Shown: positions 34,593 to 43,736, counted from the first letter of the stretch. The stretch: 64,000 nt of DNA from Aliisedimentitalea scapharcae (GCF_045277565.1 NZ_CP123584.1:1302001-1366000); one strand, 5' to 3'. A program made the numbers and translations. The notes: generated by a model not told the origin, from the sequence alone.

Positions 34593-36890
34593 ATGCGAAT
34601 TGCTTGTCTGGGTGGAGGGCCCGCGGGTCTTTACTTTGCGATCTCGATGAAGCTGCGTCAGCCTGACGCCAAAGTCACAGTGATCGAACGCAACAAGCCT
34701 GATGATACTTTTGGCTGGGGTGTGGTGCTCAGTGATGATGCGCTGGAAAATCTGACTGCCAACGATCCCCAAAGCGCCGAGGCCATTCGTGCCAGTTTCG
34801 CATATTGGGATGATATCGCCGTGGTCCATGGCGGTGCGCGTACCGTTTCGGGTGGTCATGGGTTTGCCGGGATCGGTCGCAAGAAAATGCTATTGGTGCT
34901 TCAGGACCGCGCACGCGAATTGGGCGTGGACTTGCAATTTGAAACCATTGCGAAACCGGCATCGGAATATCAGAAAGAATATGATCTGGTGGTGGGCTGT
35001 GATGGCCTGAATTCACAGGTGCGCAGCGAATTTGCAGACCACTTCAAACCCAACATCGACGTGCGCCCGTGCAAATTCATCTGGTTGGGCACCCATCAAA
35101 AGTTCGATGATGCCTTTACCTTTGTATTCGAGGAAACCAAACACGGTTGGGTCTGGATCCATGCCTATCAATTCGATGATGACACTGCGACGGTGATTGT
35201 CGAATGCTCTGCTGAAACCTGGGACAACTGGGGGTTCGAGGGCATGTCCAAGGACGAGATCATTCGCACCTGCGAGGAGATCTTTGCCGATCATCTGGAC
35301 GGGCATGATCTGATTTCCAATGCAGATCATTTGCGCGGCTCGGCGGTCTGGATCAACTTTCCGCGGGTGTTGTGCGAAAAGTGGTACCACGAAAACGTCG
35401 TTCTACTGGGCGATGCGTCGGCTACAGCGCATTTTTCGATCGGCTCAGGATCTCGGTTGGCCTTTGACAGCGCCATTGCGCTGGCGGAGTTTGTCACCAC
35501 TGAACCAACGCTGGAACAGGCCTTTGCCCGTTATCAGGAGGAGCGCCGCCTGGATGTGTTGCGCCTGCAATCGGCGGCGCGCAATTCGCTGGAATGGTTC
35601 GAGGAAGTCGAGCGCTATCTGGGAATGGATCCAGTGCAGTTCAATTACTCCTTGCTGACGCGATCCCAGCGGATTTCCCATGAAAACCTGCGCCTGCGCG
35701 ATGGGGAATGGTTGCAAAGCGCTGAAAAATGGTTCCAAACCCGTGCCGGGGCTCCGGCTGATGCGCCAACGCGCCCACCGATGTTTGCCCCCTATCAGCT
35801 GCGCAACATGTCGTTGAAAAACCGCGTCGTCGTGTCCCCGATGGCACAATACAAGGCGGTGGGTGGCTGCCCGACAGACTGGCATCTGATCCACTACGGT
35901 GAACGCGCCAAAGGCGGGGCCGGGTTGGTGTATACCGAGATGACCTGTGTGTCTGCCGAAGGGCGGATCACGCCAGGGTGTCCGGGGCTGTACGCGCCAG
36001 AGCACGAAGCCGCATGGCAGCGTTTGACCGGATTTGTACACGCTGAAACCGATGCCAAAATCTGCTGTCAAATCGGTCATTCCGGGCGCAAGGGGTCGAC
36101 CCAGGTGGGCTGGGAAGTAATGGATGCGCCATTGAGCGATGGCAATTGGGACACCATGTCGGCCTCGGCTATTGCCTGGTCTGATCAAAACGCCGCGCCG
36201 CGTGAAATCACCCGGGCCGAAATGGACATGGTGCGCGATCAGTTCGTCGCCAGCGCTGAAATGGCAGACCGCGCCGGGTTCGACATGATCGAATTGCACG
36301 CCGCCCACGGCTATTTGATCTCGTCCTTCATCTCGCCCATGTCGAATGTGCGTGGCGATGAATACGGCGGGTCGCTGGAAAACCGGATGCGTTATCCGCT
36401 GGAAGTGTTCAATGCCATGCGCGCTGTCTGGCCCGCAACCAAACCGATGTCGGTGCGGATTTCTGCAAACGATTGGGTTGGCGAGGCTGGTGTCACCCCG
36501 GATGAGGCGGTCGAAATCGCCCGCATGTTCGAGGCGGTAGGTGCCGATATTATTGATGTCTCGGCGGGTCAGACCTCGACCGAGGCCGAACCGGTTTATG
36601 GTCGCATGTTCCAGACACCGTTTTCCGACCGGATCCGCAATGAGGCGGGGATTTCGACCATGGCCGTCGGCAATATCTACGAAGCCGACCACGCCAACTC
36701 GATCCTGATGGCTGGGCGGGCTGATCTGGTCTGTGTCGGGCGTCCGCATTTGGCGGATCCCTATTGGACCCTTCACGAGGCCACCAAAGTGGGCGACCGT
36801 TTGGCTCCGGATTGGCCGCTGCCCTATGAGGCAGGCCGGGATCAGGCCTGGCGTCTTGCGGATCGCGAGGCAGAGGTGATCCGGGCATGA
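34593..36890 (+). CDS. Two-domain flavoprotein, 2-aminobenzoyl-CoA monooxygenase/reductase type
   Basis: 765 residues; start ATG 34593, six bases after GGGAGG (ATG 34587 is too close to that site). Residues about 1-380 are an FAD aromatic monooxygenase: CLGGGPAGLYFAI, VVGCDGLNS and the GDASATAHFSIGSG motif. Residues about 395-765 are an old-yellow-enzyme NADH:flavin reductase with FAPYQLRNMSLKNRVVVSPMAQY, IELHAAHGYL and GRADLVCVGRPHLADP. This exact fusion is known in 2-aminobenzoyl-CoA monooxygenase/reductase, which hydroxylates and then reduces the ring of 2-aminobenzoyl-CoA. Salicylyl-CoA 5-hydroxylase is the alternative name used by annotation tools. The downstream CoA ligase supports the anthranilate reading. 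Confidence 0.9.
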   Translation: MRIACLGGGPAGLYFAISMKLRQPDAKVTVIERNKPDDTFGWGVVLSDDALENLTANDPQSAEAIRASFAYWDDIAVVHGGARTVSGGHGFAGIGRKKMLLVLQDRARELGVDLQFETIAKPASEYQKEYDLVVGCDGLNSQVRSEFADHFKPNIDVRPCKFIWLGTHQKFDDAFTFVFEETKHGWVWIHAYQFDDDTATVIVECSAETWDNWGFEGMSKDEIIRTCEEIFADHLDGHDLISNADHLRGSAVWINFPRVLCEKWYHENVVLLGDASATAHFSIGSGSRLAFDSAIALAEFVTTEPTLEQAFARYQEERRLDVLRLQSAARNSLEWFEEVERYLGMDPVQFNYSLLTRSQRISHENLRLRDGEWLQSAEKWFQTRAGAPADAPTRPPMFAPYQLRNMSLKNRVVVSPMAQYKAVGGCPTDWHLIHYGERAKGGAGLVYTEMTCVSAEGRITPGCPGLYAPEHEAAWQRLTGFVHAETDAKICCQIGHSGRKGSTQVGWEVMDAPLSDGNWDTMSASAIAWSDQNAAPREITRAEMDMVRDQFVASAEMADRAGFDMIELHAAHGYLISSFISPMSNVRGDEYGGSLENRMRYPLEVFNAMRAVWPATKPMSVRISANDWVGEAGVTPDEAVEIARMFEAVGADIIDVSAGQTSTEAEPVYGRMFQTPFSDRIRNEAGISTMAVGNIYEADHANSILMAGRADLVCVGRPHLADPYWTLHEATKVGDRLAPDWPLPYEAGRDQAWRLADREAEVIRA

Positions 36891-37642
36891 GCGTGACGAA
36901 CAAACACGTGGTGATTTCCGGGGGCGGTAGCGGCGTTGGGGCCGCGATGGCTTCCCGCTTTGCCACAGCGGGGGCCAAGGTGACCATTCTGGGGCGCCGC
37001 ATGGAACCGCTACAACAGGTCGCCAAGGAAAACGGCTGTTTTGCAGCAACCTGTGATGTGACCGATAGAATGTCGCTGGACGTGGCGCTGGCCCAGGCCG
37101 AGGCGCGCAATGGCGCTGTGAATATCGCTATCGCCAATGCCGGTGCTGCGCCCAGCACTCCGTTTGCCAAGATGACGCCCGAGGATTTGACCGGCACGTT
37201 AGCTGTCAATCTGGGTGGGGTGTTCAATTTGTGGCAGGCCTGTCTGACGGGTATGAAAGCCGACGGGTGGGGGCGAATGATCGCTGTGGCCTCGACTGCT
37301 GGGCTCAAGGGGTTTCCCTATGTGTCCGGTTATTGCGCCGCCAAACACGGCGTGGTCGGTTTGACCCGCGCATTGGCGTTGGAACTGGCCCGCACCGGGA
37401 TCACCGTGAACGCAATCTGTCCCGGGTTCATCGAGACCCCCTTGTTGGAACGCTCGATCGAGACGATCATGGTCAAAACCGGCCGGAGCCGTGACGAGGC
37501 GATTGCTTCGCTGGCCAAGGGCAACCCCCAGGGGCGCCTGATTCAGCCGGAGGAAGTGGCCGAAACCGCGCTCTGGCTGGCCGGAGACGGCTCGGCCTCG
37601 ATCAACGGCAGTGCGCTGCCGATATCTGGAGGCGAGATTTGA
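36887..37642 (+). CDS. Short-chain dehydrogenase (probable 3-hydroxyacyl-CoA dehydrogenase)
   Basis: 251 residues, overlapping the monooxygenase stop by four bases. Intact classical SDR: SGGGSGVG cofactor motif, NAG (NAGAAP), Ser in VASTAG, and YxxxK as YCAAK, followed by PGFIETPL. Within a 2-aminobenzoyl-CoA pathway a dehydrogenase acts on the hydroxylated ring or on the opened chain during beta-oxidation, and this gene fits that place. Its stop overlaps the TTG start of marR. Confidence 0.9.
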   Translation: MSVTNKHVVISGGGSGVGAAMASRFATAGAKVTILGRRMEPLQQVAKENGCFAATCDVTDRMSLDVALAQAEARNGAVNIAIANAGAAPSTPFAKMTPEDLTGTLAVNLGGVFNLWQACLTGMKADGWGRMIAVASTAGLKGFPYVSGYCAAKHGVVGLTRALALELARTGITVNAICPGFIETPLLERSIETIMVKTGRSRDEAIASLAKGNPQGRLIQPEEVAETALWLAGDGSASINGSALPISGGEI

Positions 37643-38115
37643 GCGACACCACCCCATCCCCCGCAACATCCCCTGCGACATCAAAGGACCGGCTGCGCCT
37701 GTGGCTGCGCGTGCTCAAGGCCACCCGTGCCGTGGAAAGCGAAATTCGCGAAAATCTGAGACGCGACTTTGCAACCACCTTGCCCCGGTTCGATGTGATG
37801 GCTGCTCTGACCCAGCATGGCGACGGGCTGAAAATGAGCGAACTGTCAGGCGTGTTGAAAGTGTCCAATGGCAATGTCACCGGCATCGTGGACCGGCTGG
37901 TCGAAGATGGACATGCCGCGCGGGAAAAAGTGCCAGGAGATCGCCGTGCCAGCAGGGTGATCCTGACCGCCAAGGGGCGGGCGGAATTCGCCCATCAGGC
38001 GGCGGCGCATGAGGCGTGGATTGACCAGATATTTGCCCACGTGGGGCCGTTGGATGCCGTTAATATCGCCGAAACTCTGGATGGCGTGGCAAAGCAATTG
38101 GAAGACAGGGACTAG
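37639..38115 (+). CDS. MarR family transcriptional regulator (second of two)
   Basis: 158 residues, start TTG 37639 overlapping the SDR stop. The winged-helix core is visible as FDVMAALTQHGDGLKMSELSGVLKVSNGNVTGIVDRLVEDG and the wing as REKVPGDRRASRVILTAKG. Related regulators sit in benzoate and aminobenzoate CoA clusters (for example BadR-like) and respond to the aryl-CoA. It is embedded within its likely target operon; the tandem palindromes at 34507-34536 are the probable site. Confidence 0.9.
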   Translation: MSDTTPSPATSPATSKDRLRLWLRVLKATRAVESEIRENLRRDFATTLPRFDVMAALTQHGDGLKMSELSGVLKVSNGNVTGIVDRLVEDGHAAREKVPGDRRASRVILTAKGRAEFAHQAAAHEAWIDQIFAHVGPLDAVNIAETLDGVAKQLEDRD

Positions 38116-38121
38116 GATCAG

Positions 38122-38925
38122 ATGAGCAAGAGTGCACCAGAACATTTTCTACTGGGCGTCGAAAACGGCATCGCCACGGTGGCGCTGGACCGGCCCGAGC
38201 GCAAGAACCCGTTGACCTTTGACAGCTACGCCGAACTGCGTGATTGGTTCCGCGACCTGCACTATGATGACACCATCAAGGCGGTGGTCTTTGCCCCCAA
38301 TGGTGGCAACTTCAGCTCGGGCGGGGATGTGCACGACATTATCGGGCCGCTGACCAAAATGAACATGAAGGAGCTGCTGGCCTTTACCCGCATGACCGGG
38401 GATCTGGTCAAGGCGATGGTAAACTGTGGCAAACCGATTATCGCCGCCGTTGACGGGATCTGTGCCGGGGCGGGGGCGATCATTGCCATGGCGTCGGACC
38501 TGCGCATCGCCACGCCCGAGACCAAAGTGGCGTTTTTGTTCAACCGCGTCGGCCTTGCGGGGTGTGACATGGGGGCCTGTGCCATCCTGCCCCGGATCAT
38601 TGGGCAGGGTCGCGCGGCCGAACTGCTCTATCTGGGACGCGCCATGACCGCCGACGAAGGTCAGGCCTGGGGGTTTTTCAACCGGGTGGTGGATCGCGGC
38701 GATCTAATGACCAATGCCCAGGATATAGCTGGTCGGATCGCAGCCGGGCCCGGTTTTGCCAATATGATGACCAAAACCATGCTGGCCCAGGAATGGGCAA
38801 TGTCGATCGAACAGGCCATCGAAGCCGAAGCCCAGGCCCAGGCGATCTGCATGCAGGGACAGGATTTCCACCGGGCCTATCACGCGTTTGTGGCCAAGGA
38901 ACGTCCGGTGTTTGAAGGGGATTGA
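38122..38925 (+). CDS. Enoyl-CoA hydratase/isomerase family protein
   Basis: 267 residues of the crotonase fold. The oxyanion-hole segments are NFSSGGDVHDI (about residue 60) and VDGICAGAGAIIAMASDLRIATPETKVAFLFNRVGLAGCDMGACAILPR. It hydrates, isomerises or hydrolyses a cyclic or chain enoyl-CoA; in this operon it would act on the reduced 2-amino-oxocyclohexenecarbonyl-CoA or its ring-opened product. Between it and the next gene lies copy B of the intergenic repeat. Confidence 0.92.
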   Translation: MSKSAPEHFLLGVENGIATVALDRPERKNPLTFDSYAELRDWFRDLHYDDTIKAVVFAPNGGNFSSGGDVHDIIGPLTKMNMKELLAFTRMTGDLVKAMVNCGKPIIAAVDGICAGAGAIIAMASDLRIATPETKVAFLFNRVGLAGCDMGACAILPRIIGQGRAAELLYLGRAMTADEGQAWGFFNRVVDRGDLMTNAQDIAGRIAAGPGFANMMTKTMLAQEWAMSIEQAIEAEAQAQAICMQGQDFHRAYHAFVAKERPVFEGD

Positions 38926-38973
38926 ACGCAGGCGAAGGTGGTCTTTGAGGGGTGGCCCCAAACCCTGGAGCGA

Positions 38974-39023
38974 TTGGGGGCCAGCCCCCAAACCCCCGGA
39001 GTTTTCTGGCAAGATGAATGAAG
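38974..39023 (+). repeat. Roseobacter-type intergenic palindromic repeat, copy B
   Basis: TTGGGGG-CCAG-CCCCCAA hairpin (38974-38991), then ACCCCCGGAG, TTTTCTGGCAAGATGAA and AAGG. It is the same architecture as copies at 25931 and 48045. Its 3' end supplies the AAGGAG ribosome site of the acyl-CoA dehydrogenase gene. Confidence 0.7.
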
Positions 39024-39035
39024 GAGCATGGTGAG

Positions 39036-40193
39036 ATGGCGGATCGAAGTTTCTTGTCTTGGCCGTTTTTTGACGAGCGTCACAGGGCGCTGGCCGATGA
39101 TTTGGACGCCTGGGCACAAACACATGTGGCAACCATAGATCATTCAGACACCGATGCGGCCTGTCGGACATTGGTAGCGGCGTTGGGCCAGGGCGGTTGG
39201 ACCCGTCATTCCGGGGCTGCGGCCGGAGAGACGTTGGATGTGCGGACGCTGTGCCTGATCCGGGAGACGTTGGCGCGTCACGATGGGCTGGCGGATTTTG
39301 CCTTTGCCATGCAGGGGTTGGGGACCGGGGCGATTTCGCTGTTTGGCACGCCGGCGCAGCAAGGGGAGTGGTTGCCTTTGACCCGCAGCGGTCAGGCACT
39401 TTCAGCCTTTGCCCTGACGGAACCGCAATCCGGGTCCGATGTGGCCAATTCCACGATGACTGCGGTCGAAGATGGCGACCACTATGTGTTGAACGGGGAA
39501 AAAACCTGGATTTCCAATGGCGGTATTGCCGACGTCTATACATTGTTTGCCCGCACAGGTGAGGCTCCGGGGGCAAAAGGGTTGAGCGCGTTCATCGTGC
39601 CAGCGGGGCTGACAGGGTTCAAGGTGGTCGAGCGATTGAAGACCATCGCGCCACATCCGCTCGCGACCCTGCGCTTCAGCGATTGCCGGATCCCGAAAAC
39701 AGCGCTGATCGGCGAACCGGGGCAGGGGTTCCGCATCGCGATGTCGGTTCTGGATGTATTCCGGTCCACGGTGGCGGCTGCTGCGTTGGGGTTTGCCCGT
39801 AGGGCGCTGGACGAGTCGCTGGCTCGGGTCACCACGCGACAGGTTCAGGGGGCCCCCCTGTTCGATCTGCAGATGGTGCAGGGCCATATCGCCGATATGG
39901 CGTTGGATGTGGATGCCAGTGCCCTGTTGGTCTATCGCGCCGCTTGGGCCAAGGATACGGGGGCTGCCCGGGTCACACGCGAAGCGGCAATGGCCAAGCT
40001 GTTCTCCACGGATCAGGCCCAGAAGGTCATCGACAAAGCCGTGCAGCTGCACGGCGGCGACGGGGTGCGGTCGGGGCAAAAGGTCGAGGAGTTGTACCGC
40101 GATATTAGGGCATTGCGAATTTATGAGGGCGCGTCCGACGTACAGCGCGTGGTGATTGCGCGCCAGGCGCTGGGTGCCTATCTGGGAGGATAA
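39036..40193 (+). CDS. Acyl-CoA dehydrogenase
   Basis: 385 residues from ATG 39036 (AAGGAG at 39021-39026). FAD-dependent family marks are FALTEPQSGSDVANSTMTAVEDGDHYVLNGEKTWISNGG and the C-terminal QLHGGDGVRSGQKVEELYRDIRALRIYEGASDVQR, with E364 in YEGAS as the probable catalytic base. It makes an alpha,beta double bond in a CoA thioester and passes electrons to ETF. It is placed between the hydratase and the CoA ligase, consistent with ring-opening beta-oxidation. Confidence 0.94.
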   Translation: MADRSFLSWPFFDERHRALADDLDAWAQTHVATIDHSDTDAACRTLVAALGQGGWTRHSGAAAGETLDVRTLCLIRETLARHDGLADFAFAMQGLGTGAISLFGTPAQQGEWLPLTRSGQALSAFALTEPQSGSDVANSTMTAVEDGDHYVLNGEKTWISNGGIADVYTLFARTGEAPGAKGLSAFIVPAGLTGFKVVERLKTIAPHPLATLRFSDCRIPKTALIGEPGQGFRIAMSVLDVFRSTVAAAALGFARRALDESLARVTTRQVQGAPLFDLQMVQGHIADMALDVDASALLVYRAAWAKDTGAARVTREAAMAKLFSTDQAQKVIDKAVQLHGGDGVRSGQKVEELYRDIRALRIYEGASDVQRVVIARQALGAYLGG

Positions 40194-40195
40194 AG

Positions 40196-41809
40196 ATGCT
40201 GGGACCAACGGCACATATTGATACGTTTACGCGGGATAATCTGCCGCCTTTTGATCAATGGCCCGACTTTCTGCTTGATGGGTTCGACTACCCCGAGCAT
40301 GTGAATGTCGGAGTCGAACTGACCGACGCGATGGTCGACAAGGGGTTTGGCGATCACACCGCTTTGATCGGCAATGGACGTCGGCGGACCTACAAGGAAT
40401 TGACCGATTGGACCAACCGTCTGGCCCATGTGCTGGTCGAGGATCTGAAGGTAAAACCGGGCAATCGGGTGCTGATCCGGTCTGCCAACAATCCGGCGAT
40501 GGTGGCCTGTTGGCTGGCAGCGACCAAAGTGGGCGCGGTGGTGGTCAATACAATGCCCATGTTGCGCGCCGGAGAACTGAGCAAGATTGTTGACAAGGCT
40601 GAGATCAGCCATGCGCTGTGTGACACCCGGCTGATGGAAGAACTGGTAAGTTGCGCCAAAACGTCGAATTACCTGACATCGGTGGTGGGGTTTGACGGGA
40701 CCTCGAACCACGATGCCGAATTGGACCGATTGGCGTTGGAAAAATCGGTCATGTATGATGCGGTGCAGACGGGGCGGGATGATGTTGCGTTGTTGGGGTT
40801 CACCAGTGGTACCACCGGATCGCCCAAGGCGACGATGCATTTTCACCGCGACCTGCTGATCATTGCCGATGGGTATGCACACGAAGTGCTGGCGGTGAAG
40901 CCGGAAGATATCTTTATCGGCTCACCACCACTGGCCTTTACCTTTGGGTTGGGTGGGTTGGCGATTTTCCCGCTGCGGTTTGGTGCGGCGGCGACGTTGC
41001 TCGAGGCGGCGACTCCGCCGAATCTGATCGAGATCATCGAAAAATACAAGGCAACTGTGTGCTTTACGGCCCCCACCGCTTATCGGGTGATGCTGCGTGC
41101 AATGGATGAAGGGGCAGATCTGTCGTCGTTGCGGGCGGCGGTGTCCGCAGGCGAAACATTGCCTGCGCCAGTTTACGACGAATGGATCAACAAAACCGGA
41201 AAGCCAATGCTGGATGGTATTGGCGCGACCGAATTGCTGCATATCTTTTTGACCAACCGGTTTACCGACCACCGTCCTGCCTGCACGGGCAAGCCCGTGG
41301 GAGGGTACGAGGTCCGGGTGTTGCGCGCTGATGGAACCGAGGCACCGCGTGGGGAGATTGGTCGGTTGGCCGTGCGTGGACCCACGGGGTGCCGTTACCT
41401 GGCTGATGATCGGCAGGCCGAATATGTGCAGGACGGATGGAACATCACCGGTGACAGTTTCATGATGGATGAAGGTGGGTATTTGCATTTTGCCGCGCGG
41501 AACGACGACATGATAATTTCGTCAGGTTACAATATTGCGGGCCCAGAGGTCGAGGCGGCCCTGCTGGCACATGAAGCCGTGGCCGAATGTGCCGTGATTG
41601 GCGCTCTGGACGAGGCGCGCGGCGAAATCGTCGAAGCCCATGTGGTGTTGGGCGACGGGCATGCGCCATCTGATCTGTTGATCAAAACGCTACAGGATCA
41701 CGTCAAAGCGACGATTGCGCCGTACAAATATCCACGATCAGTGGTCTTCACAGACACATTGCCCAAAACCGAAACGGGTAAAATCCAACGGTTCCGGCTA
41801 CGGGATTGA
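40196..41809 (+). CDS. Aryl-CoA ligase, 2-aminobenzoate-CoA ligase type
   Basis: 537 residues, ANL superfamily. It shows the phosphate loop LLGFTSGTTGSPKATMHFHRD (about residue 200), DGIGATELLHIF, GDSFMMDEGGYLHFAARNDDMIISSGYNIAGPEVE and the lysine motif LPKTETGKIQRF. The GATELLHIF and IGSPPLAFTFGLGG patterns are those of benzoate and 2-aminobenzoate CoA ligases. It starts two bases after the dehydrogenase stop. With the two-domain flavoprotein of the same operon it would start anthranilate breakdown: anthranilate, CoA and ATP to 2-aminobenzoyl-CoA. Confidence 0.92.
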   Translation: MLGPTAHIDTFTRDNLPPFDQWPDFLLDGFDYPEHVNVGVELTDAMVDKGFGDHTALIGNGRRRTYKELTDWTNRLAHVLVEDLKVKPGNRVLIRSANNPAMVACWLAATKVGAVVVNTMPMLRAGELSKIVDKAEISHALCDTRLMEELVSCAKTSNYLTSVVGFDGTSNHDAELDRLALEKSVMYDAVQTGRDDVALLGFTSGTTGSPKATMHFHRDLLIIADGYAHEVLAVKPEDIFIGSPPLAFTFGLGGLAIFPLRFGAAATLLEAATPPNLIEIIEKYKATVCFTAPTAYRVMLRAMDEGADLSSLRAAVSAGETLPAPVYDEWINKTGKPMLDGIGATELLHIFLTNRFTDHRPACTGKPVGGYEVRVLRADGTEAPRGEIGRLAVRGPTGCRYLADDRQAEYVQDGWNITGDSFMMDEGGYLHFAARNDDMIISSGYNIAGPEVEAALLAHEAVAECAVIGALDEARGEIVEAHVVLGDGHAPSDLLIKTLQDHVKATIAPYKYPRSVVFTDTLPKTETGKIQRFRLRD

Positions 41810-41937
41810 TCCGCCCGCAGGATTGTCGAAAAGCGCAAAATGCACGTCCCCGTCGGCACCAGAATGGTGCAGGACGGGAGCCGGTTCCGGAATGAAGGGG
41901 TCTGCCAGCCTAACGGATCAGGCGGGCAGGGGCGTGG

Positions 41938-42144
41938 CTATTGCGTTTTTAGATCGCTGGCCATCATGCGGCCGTCTCGCCCTTCTTGGAGCTCGTAAGA
42001 AACTTTTTGATTGTCAGCCAAGCCGGTCAATCCTGACCGTTCGACTGCCGAAATATGAACGAAAACATCGCTGCCGCCTTCATCAGGGGCAATGAAGCCG
42101 TAACCCTTGGTAGTGTTAAACCATTTCACGGTGCCGCTTGGCAT
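41938..42144 (-). CDS. Cold shock domain protein (CspA family)
   Basis: 68 residues, a single cold-shock domain. RNP1 is KGYGFIAP and RNP2 is VFVHIS, with the GTVKWFN opening. It binds single-stranded RNA and DNA as a chaperone. The 228 bases upstream, between it and the ArsC-like gene, are long enough to hold the structured 5' leader common in csp genes, but I cannot define a structure. Convergent with the ligase gene, with 128 bases between. Confidence 0.96.
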   Translation of the reverse strand: MPSGTVKWFNTTKGYGFIAPDEGGSDVFVHISAVERSGLTGLADNQKVSYELQEGRDGRMMASDLKTQ

Positions 42145-42372
42145 GTCCCGTGTCTCCTTCTATCTTGTAGTTCTCACCGAATGTCTTCGGTGGTCATAAG
42201 ATACGGCCGGTCATTCAGGCGTCGGACAGGCCAAAGGATTGACAGAGGTCTGAACAGCGGCTGTAACGATCGCAGGATCGCATGGTCTTGGCGAAAATCA
42301 AGAAAAACAGCGTAACGGGATTGTAAAACCTGTTTTGGTGGGATTTTGCACAAAAAATAGAAGGGTTACCGA

Positions 42373-42696
42373 ATGTCCATCACAATTTTTGGACTCAAAA
42401 ATTGCGACACTTGCCGTAAGGCATTGAAATCATGCCCGTCTGCAACGCTGATCGATGTGAGAGCGGATGGAATCGCTGACAGAATGCTGGAGGCGGCGTT
42501 GGCAGAATTTGGCGAAATACTTGTTAACAAGCGTTCTACGACGTGGCGTAACTTGGACGAGACAGCGCGCCAATCCGACCCGCTGGCTCTGCTCAGGGCG
42601 CACCCGAGCCTGATGAAAAGGCCGCTGATCGAAGCGGAGGGCAAGCTGTACCTGGGATGGACCAAGGAAACACAGGCAGGGCTTGGCGTGGGGTGA
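42373..42696 (+). CDS. ArsC/Spx family protein (YffB-like thioredoxin-fold reductase)
   Basis: 107 residues with a thioredoxin-like fold. The active pair is CDTC (residues 11-14), followed by the RKAL helix. Late in the chain, HPSLMKRPLIEAEGKLYLGW is the ArsC-family cis-Pro and phosphate-side region. It is closer to YffB/Spx-like proteins than to true arsenate reductases, and no ars genes are nearby, so arsenate reduction should not be assumed. Role probably thiol or glutathione-linked. Confidence 0.88.
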   Translation: MSITIFGLKNCDTCRKALKSCPSATLIDVRADGIADRMLEAALAEFGEILVNKRSTTWRNLDETARQSDPLALLRAHPSLMKRPLIEAEGKLYLGWTKETQAGLGVG

Positions 42697-42735
42697 ACAA
42701 GCCCTTATGTGCCCCATGAGTGGCAGGAGAAAATT

Positions 42736-43104
42736 ATGCGCAATGCGGCCCTGGTTTTGGGAATTATTGCCGGCGTGTTCGGAATGATCGTCGGCTTCTT
42801 TGGCTATGGCTATACATCGGCCATCGAACATTTTGGCGAAATCGAGGGAATAGCCGAGCAGGTGGCCAATGTGGATGCGGTGCGATTGGCCTCTGTGATT
42901 TCACCGATGCTCGCGCTGGCGGGGGGCGGCATGGCACGTGCGCGGGCGCTGTGGGGCGGCATTCTTTTGCTGCTGTCTGCCGGTGGGATGTACTATGGCT
43001 ATGGTTTCAACGTCTTTACCATGTTTCCGATCTGCTTTGCCGGGGTGGCCGGGTTGCTAGCTGTTGCGGCGGGCAAGCCGGACGAGGAGAAGGCGCATTT
43101 CTGA
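42736..43104 (+). CDS. Small multi-pass membrane protein of unknown function
   Basis: 122 residues from ATG 42736, which has AGGAG eight bases before it; the earlier in-frame ATG at 42709 lacks a ribosome site. Three or four hydrophobic segments are seen (about 3-24, 45-65, 70-90, 92-108), Gly- and Met-rich, with a short charged tail. No family recognised. It follows the ArsC-like gene by 39 bases and may be cotranscribed with it. Confidence 0.75.
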   Translation: MRNAALVLGIIAGVFGMIVGFFGYGYTSAIEHFGEIEGIAEQVANVDAVRLASVISPMLALAGGGMARARALWGGILLLLSAGGMYYGYGFNVFTMFPICFAGVAGLLAVAAGKPDEEKAHF

Positions 43105-43120
43105 CAGGCTTCAAATCACA

Positions 43121-43146
43121 AAGGGTGCCCCTGTGGGGACGCCCTT
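43121..43146. terminator. Hairpin between convergent genes
   Basis: AAGGGTGCCCC at 43121-43131 and GGGGACGCCCTT at 43135-43146 form an imperfect GC-rich stem between the unknown membrane gene and the DoxX gene. T-runs on both sides are weak. Confidence 0.4.
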
Positions 43147-43168
43147 GCCGTGAGTGATGATATGGTCG

Positions 43169-43732
43169 TCAGGCCAAAACGGTTTCCTCGCGATTGCGCA
43201 GGAATGCATCGACCGACAAGAAACCGGCCCCCTTGATCACCAGATAAGACAAGGTGAACACCCAGAACAGACGCTGGTCCATGATCACGCTGTCGGGAAA
43301 ACGATCAAACAGGGCACCCAGCGTTTTGGCATCGGTGGCACCATGGCCATAGACATCTGTCAGCGACTGCACGATGACAAACCCGATCATGCCAAGCGCG
43401 GCCAGGCGCGTCGCCAGACCAATGACAATGAGCAGCGGCAGGATGAATTCGGCCCAGGTCCCTGCCATGACAACAACCCATTCGAAGAGCCCGAACTGGG
43501 ACACATCATAGCTGACCGCCTCGAGCTTTTTCGGGAAGATCTGGCTGTAGGCGCCAATGGACGGGCTGAAGATGCCGAAGAGCCCGTCGCCCAATTTGGT
43601 CAGACCCGAGTTCCAGTAGTAGAACAACAAGGTTGCAGCAAAAACAAAGCGGGCGGCCAAAGGCATGACCCAATCGCCAAGACGTTCGATCAGGCCGAAG
43701 ATGGCGTTGTGAAGCGAGACCAGTGCGTGCAT
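43169..43732 (-). CDS. DoxX family membrane protein of the bufferin operon
   Basis: 187 residues with four membrane helices of the DoxX type (LGDWVMPLAARFVFAATLLFYYWNSGLTKL in the first). DoxX proteins are often found behind bufferin or DUF692 genes and are thought to take part in membrane redox handling. It is the last gene of the minus-strand bufABC unit, starting four bases after the bufC stop. The direct function in copper handling is unproven. Confidence 0.9.
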   Translation of the reverse strand: MHALVSLHNAIFGLIERLGDWVMPLAARFVFAATLLFYYWNSGLTKLGDGLFGIFSPSIGAYSQIFPKKLEAVSYDVSQFGLFEWVVVMAGTWAEFILPLLIVIGLATRLAALGMIGFVIVQSLTDVYGHGATDAKTLGALFDRFPDSVIMDQRLFWVFTLSYLVIKGAGFLSVDAFLRNREETVLA

Positions 43733-43736
43733 GGCC

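Noticed and set aside
35445..37049. 534-codon open frame on the minus strand
   Set aside because: Antisense to the two-domain flavoprotein and the following SDR.
41798..41920. About 40 codons on the minus strand with protein-like composition after cspA
   Set aside because: No start codon and partly overlaps the CoA ligase end; at most a gene remnant, which I cannot support.
42373..42696. Arsenate reductase
   Set aside because: The ArsC-like fold has a CxxC pair of the YffB/Spx type and no ars genes lie nearby.
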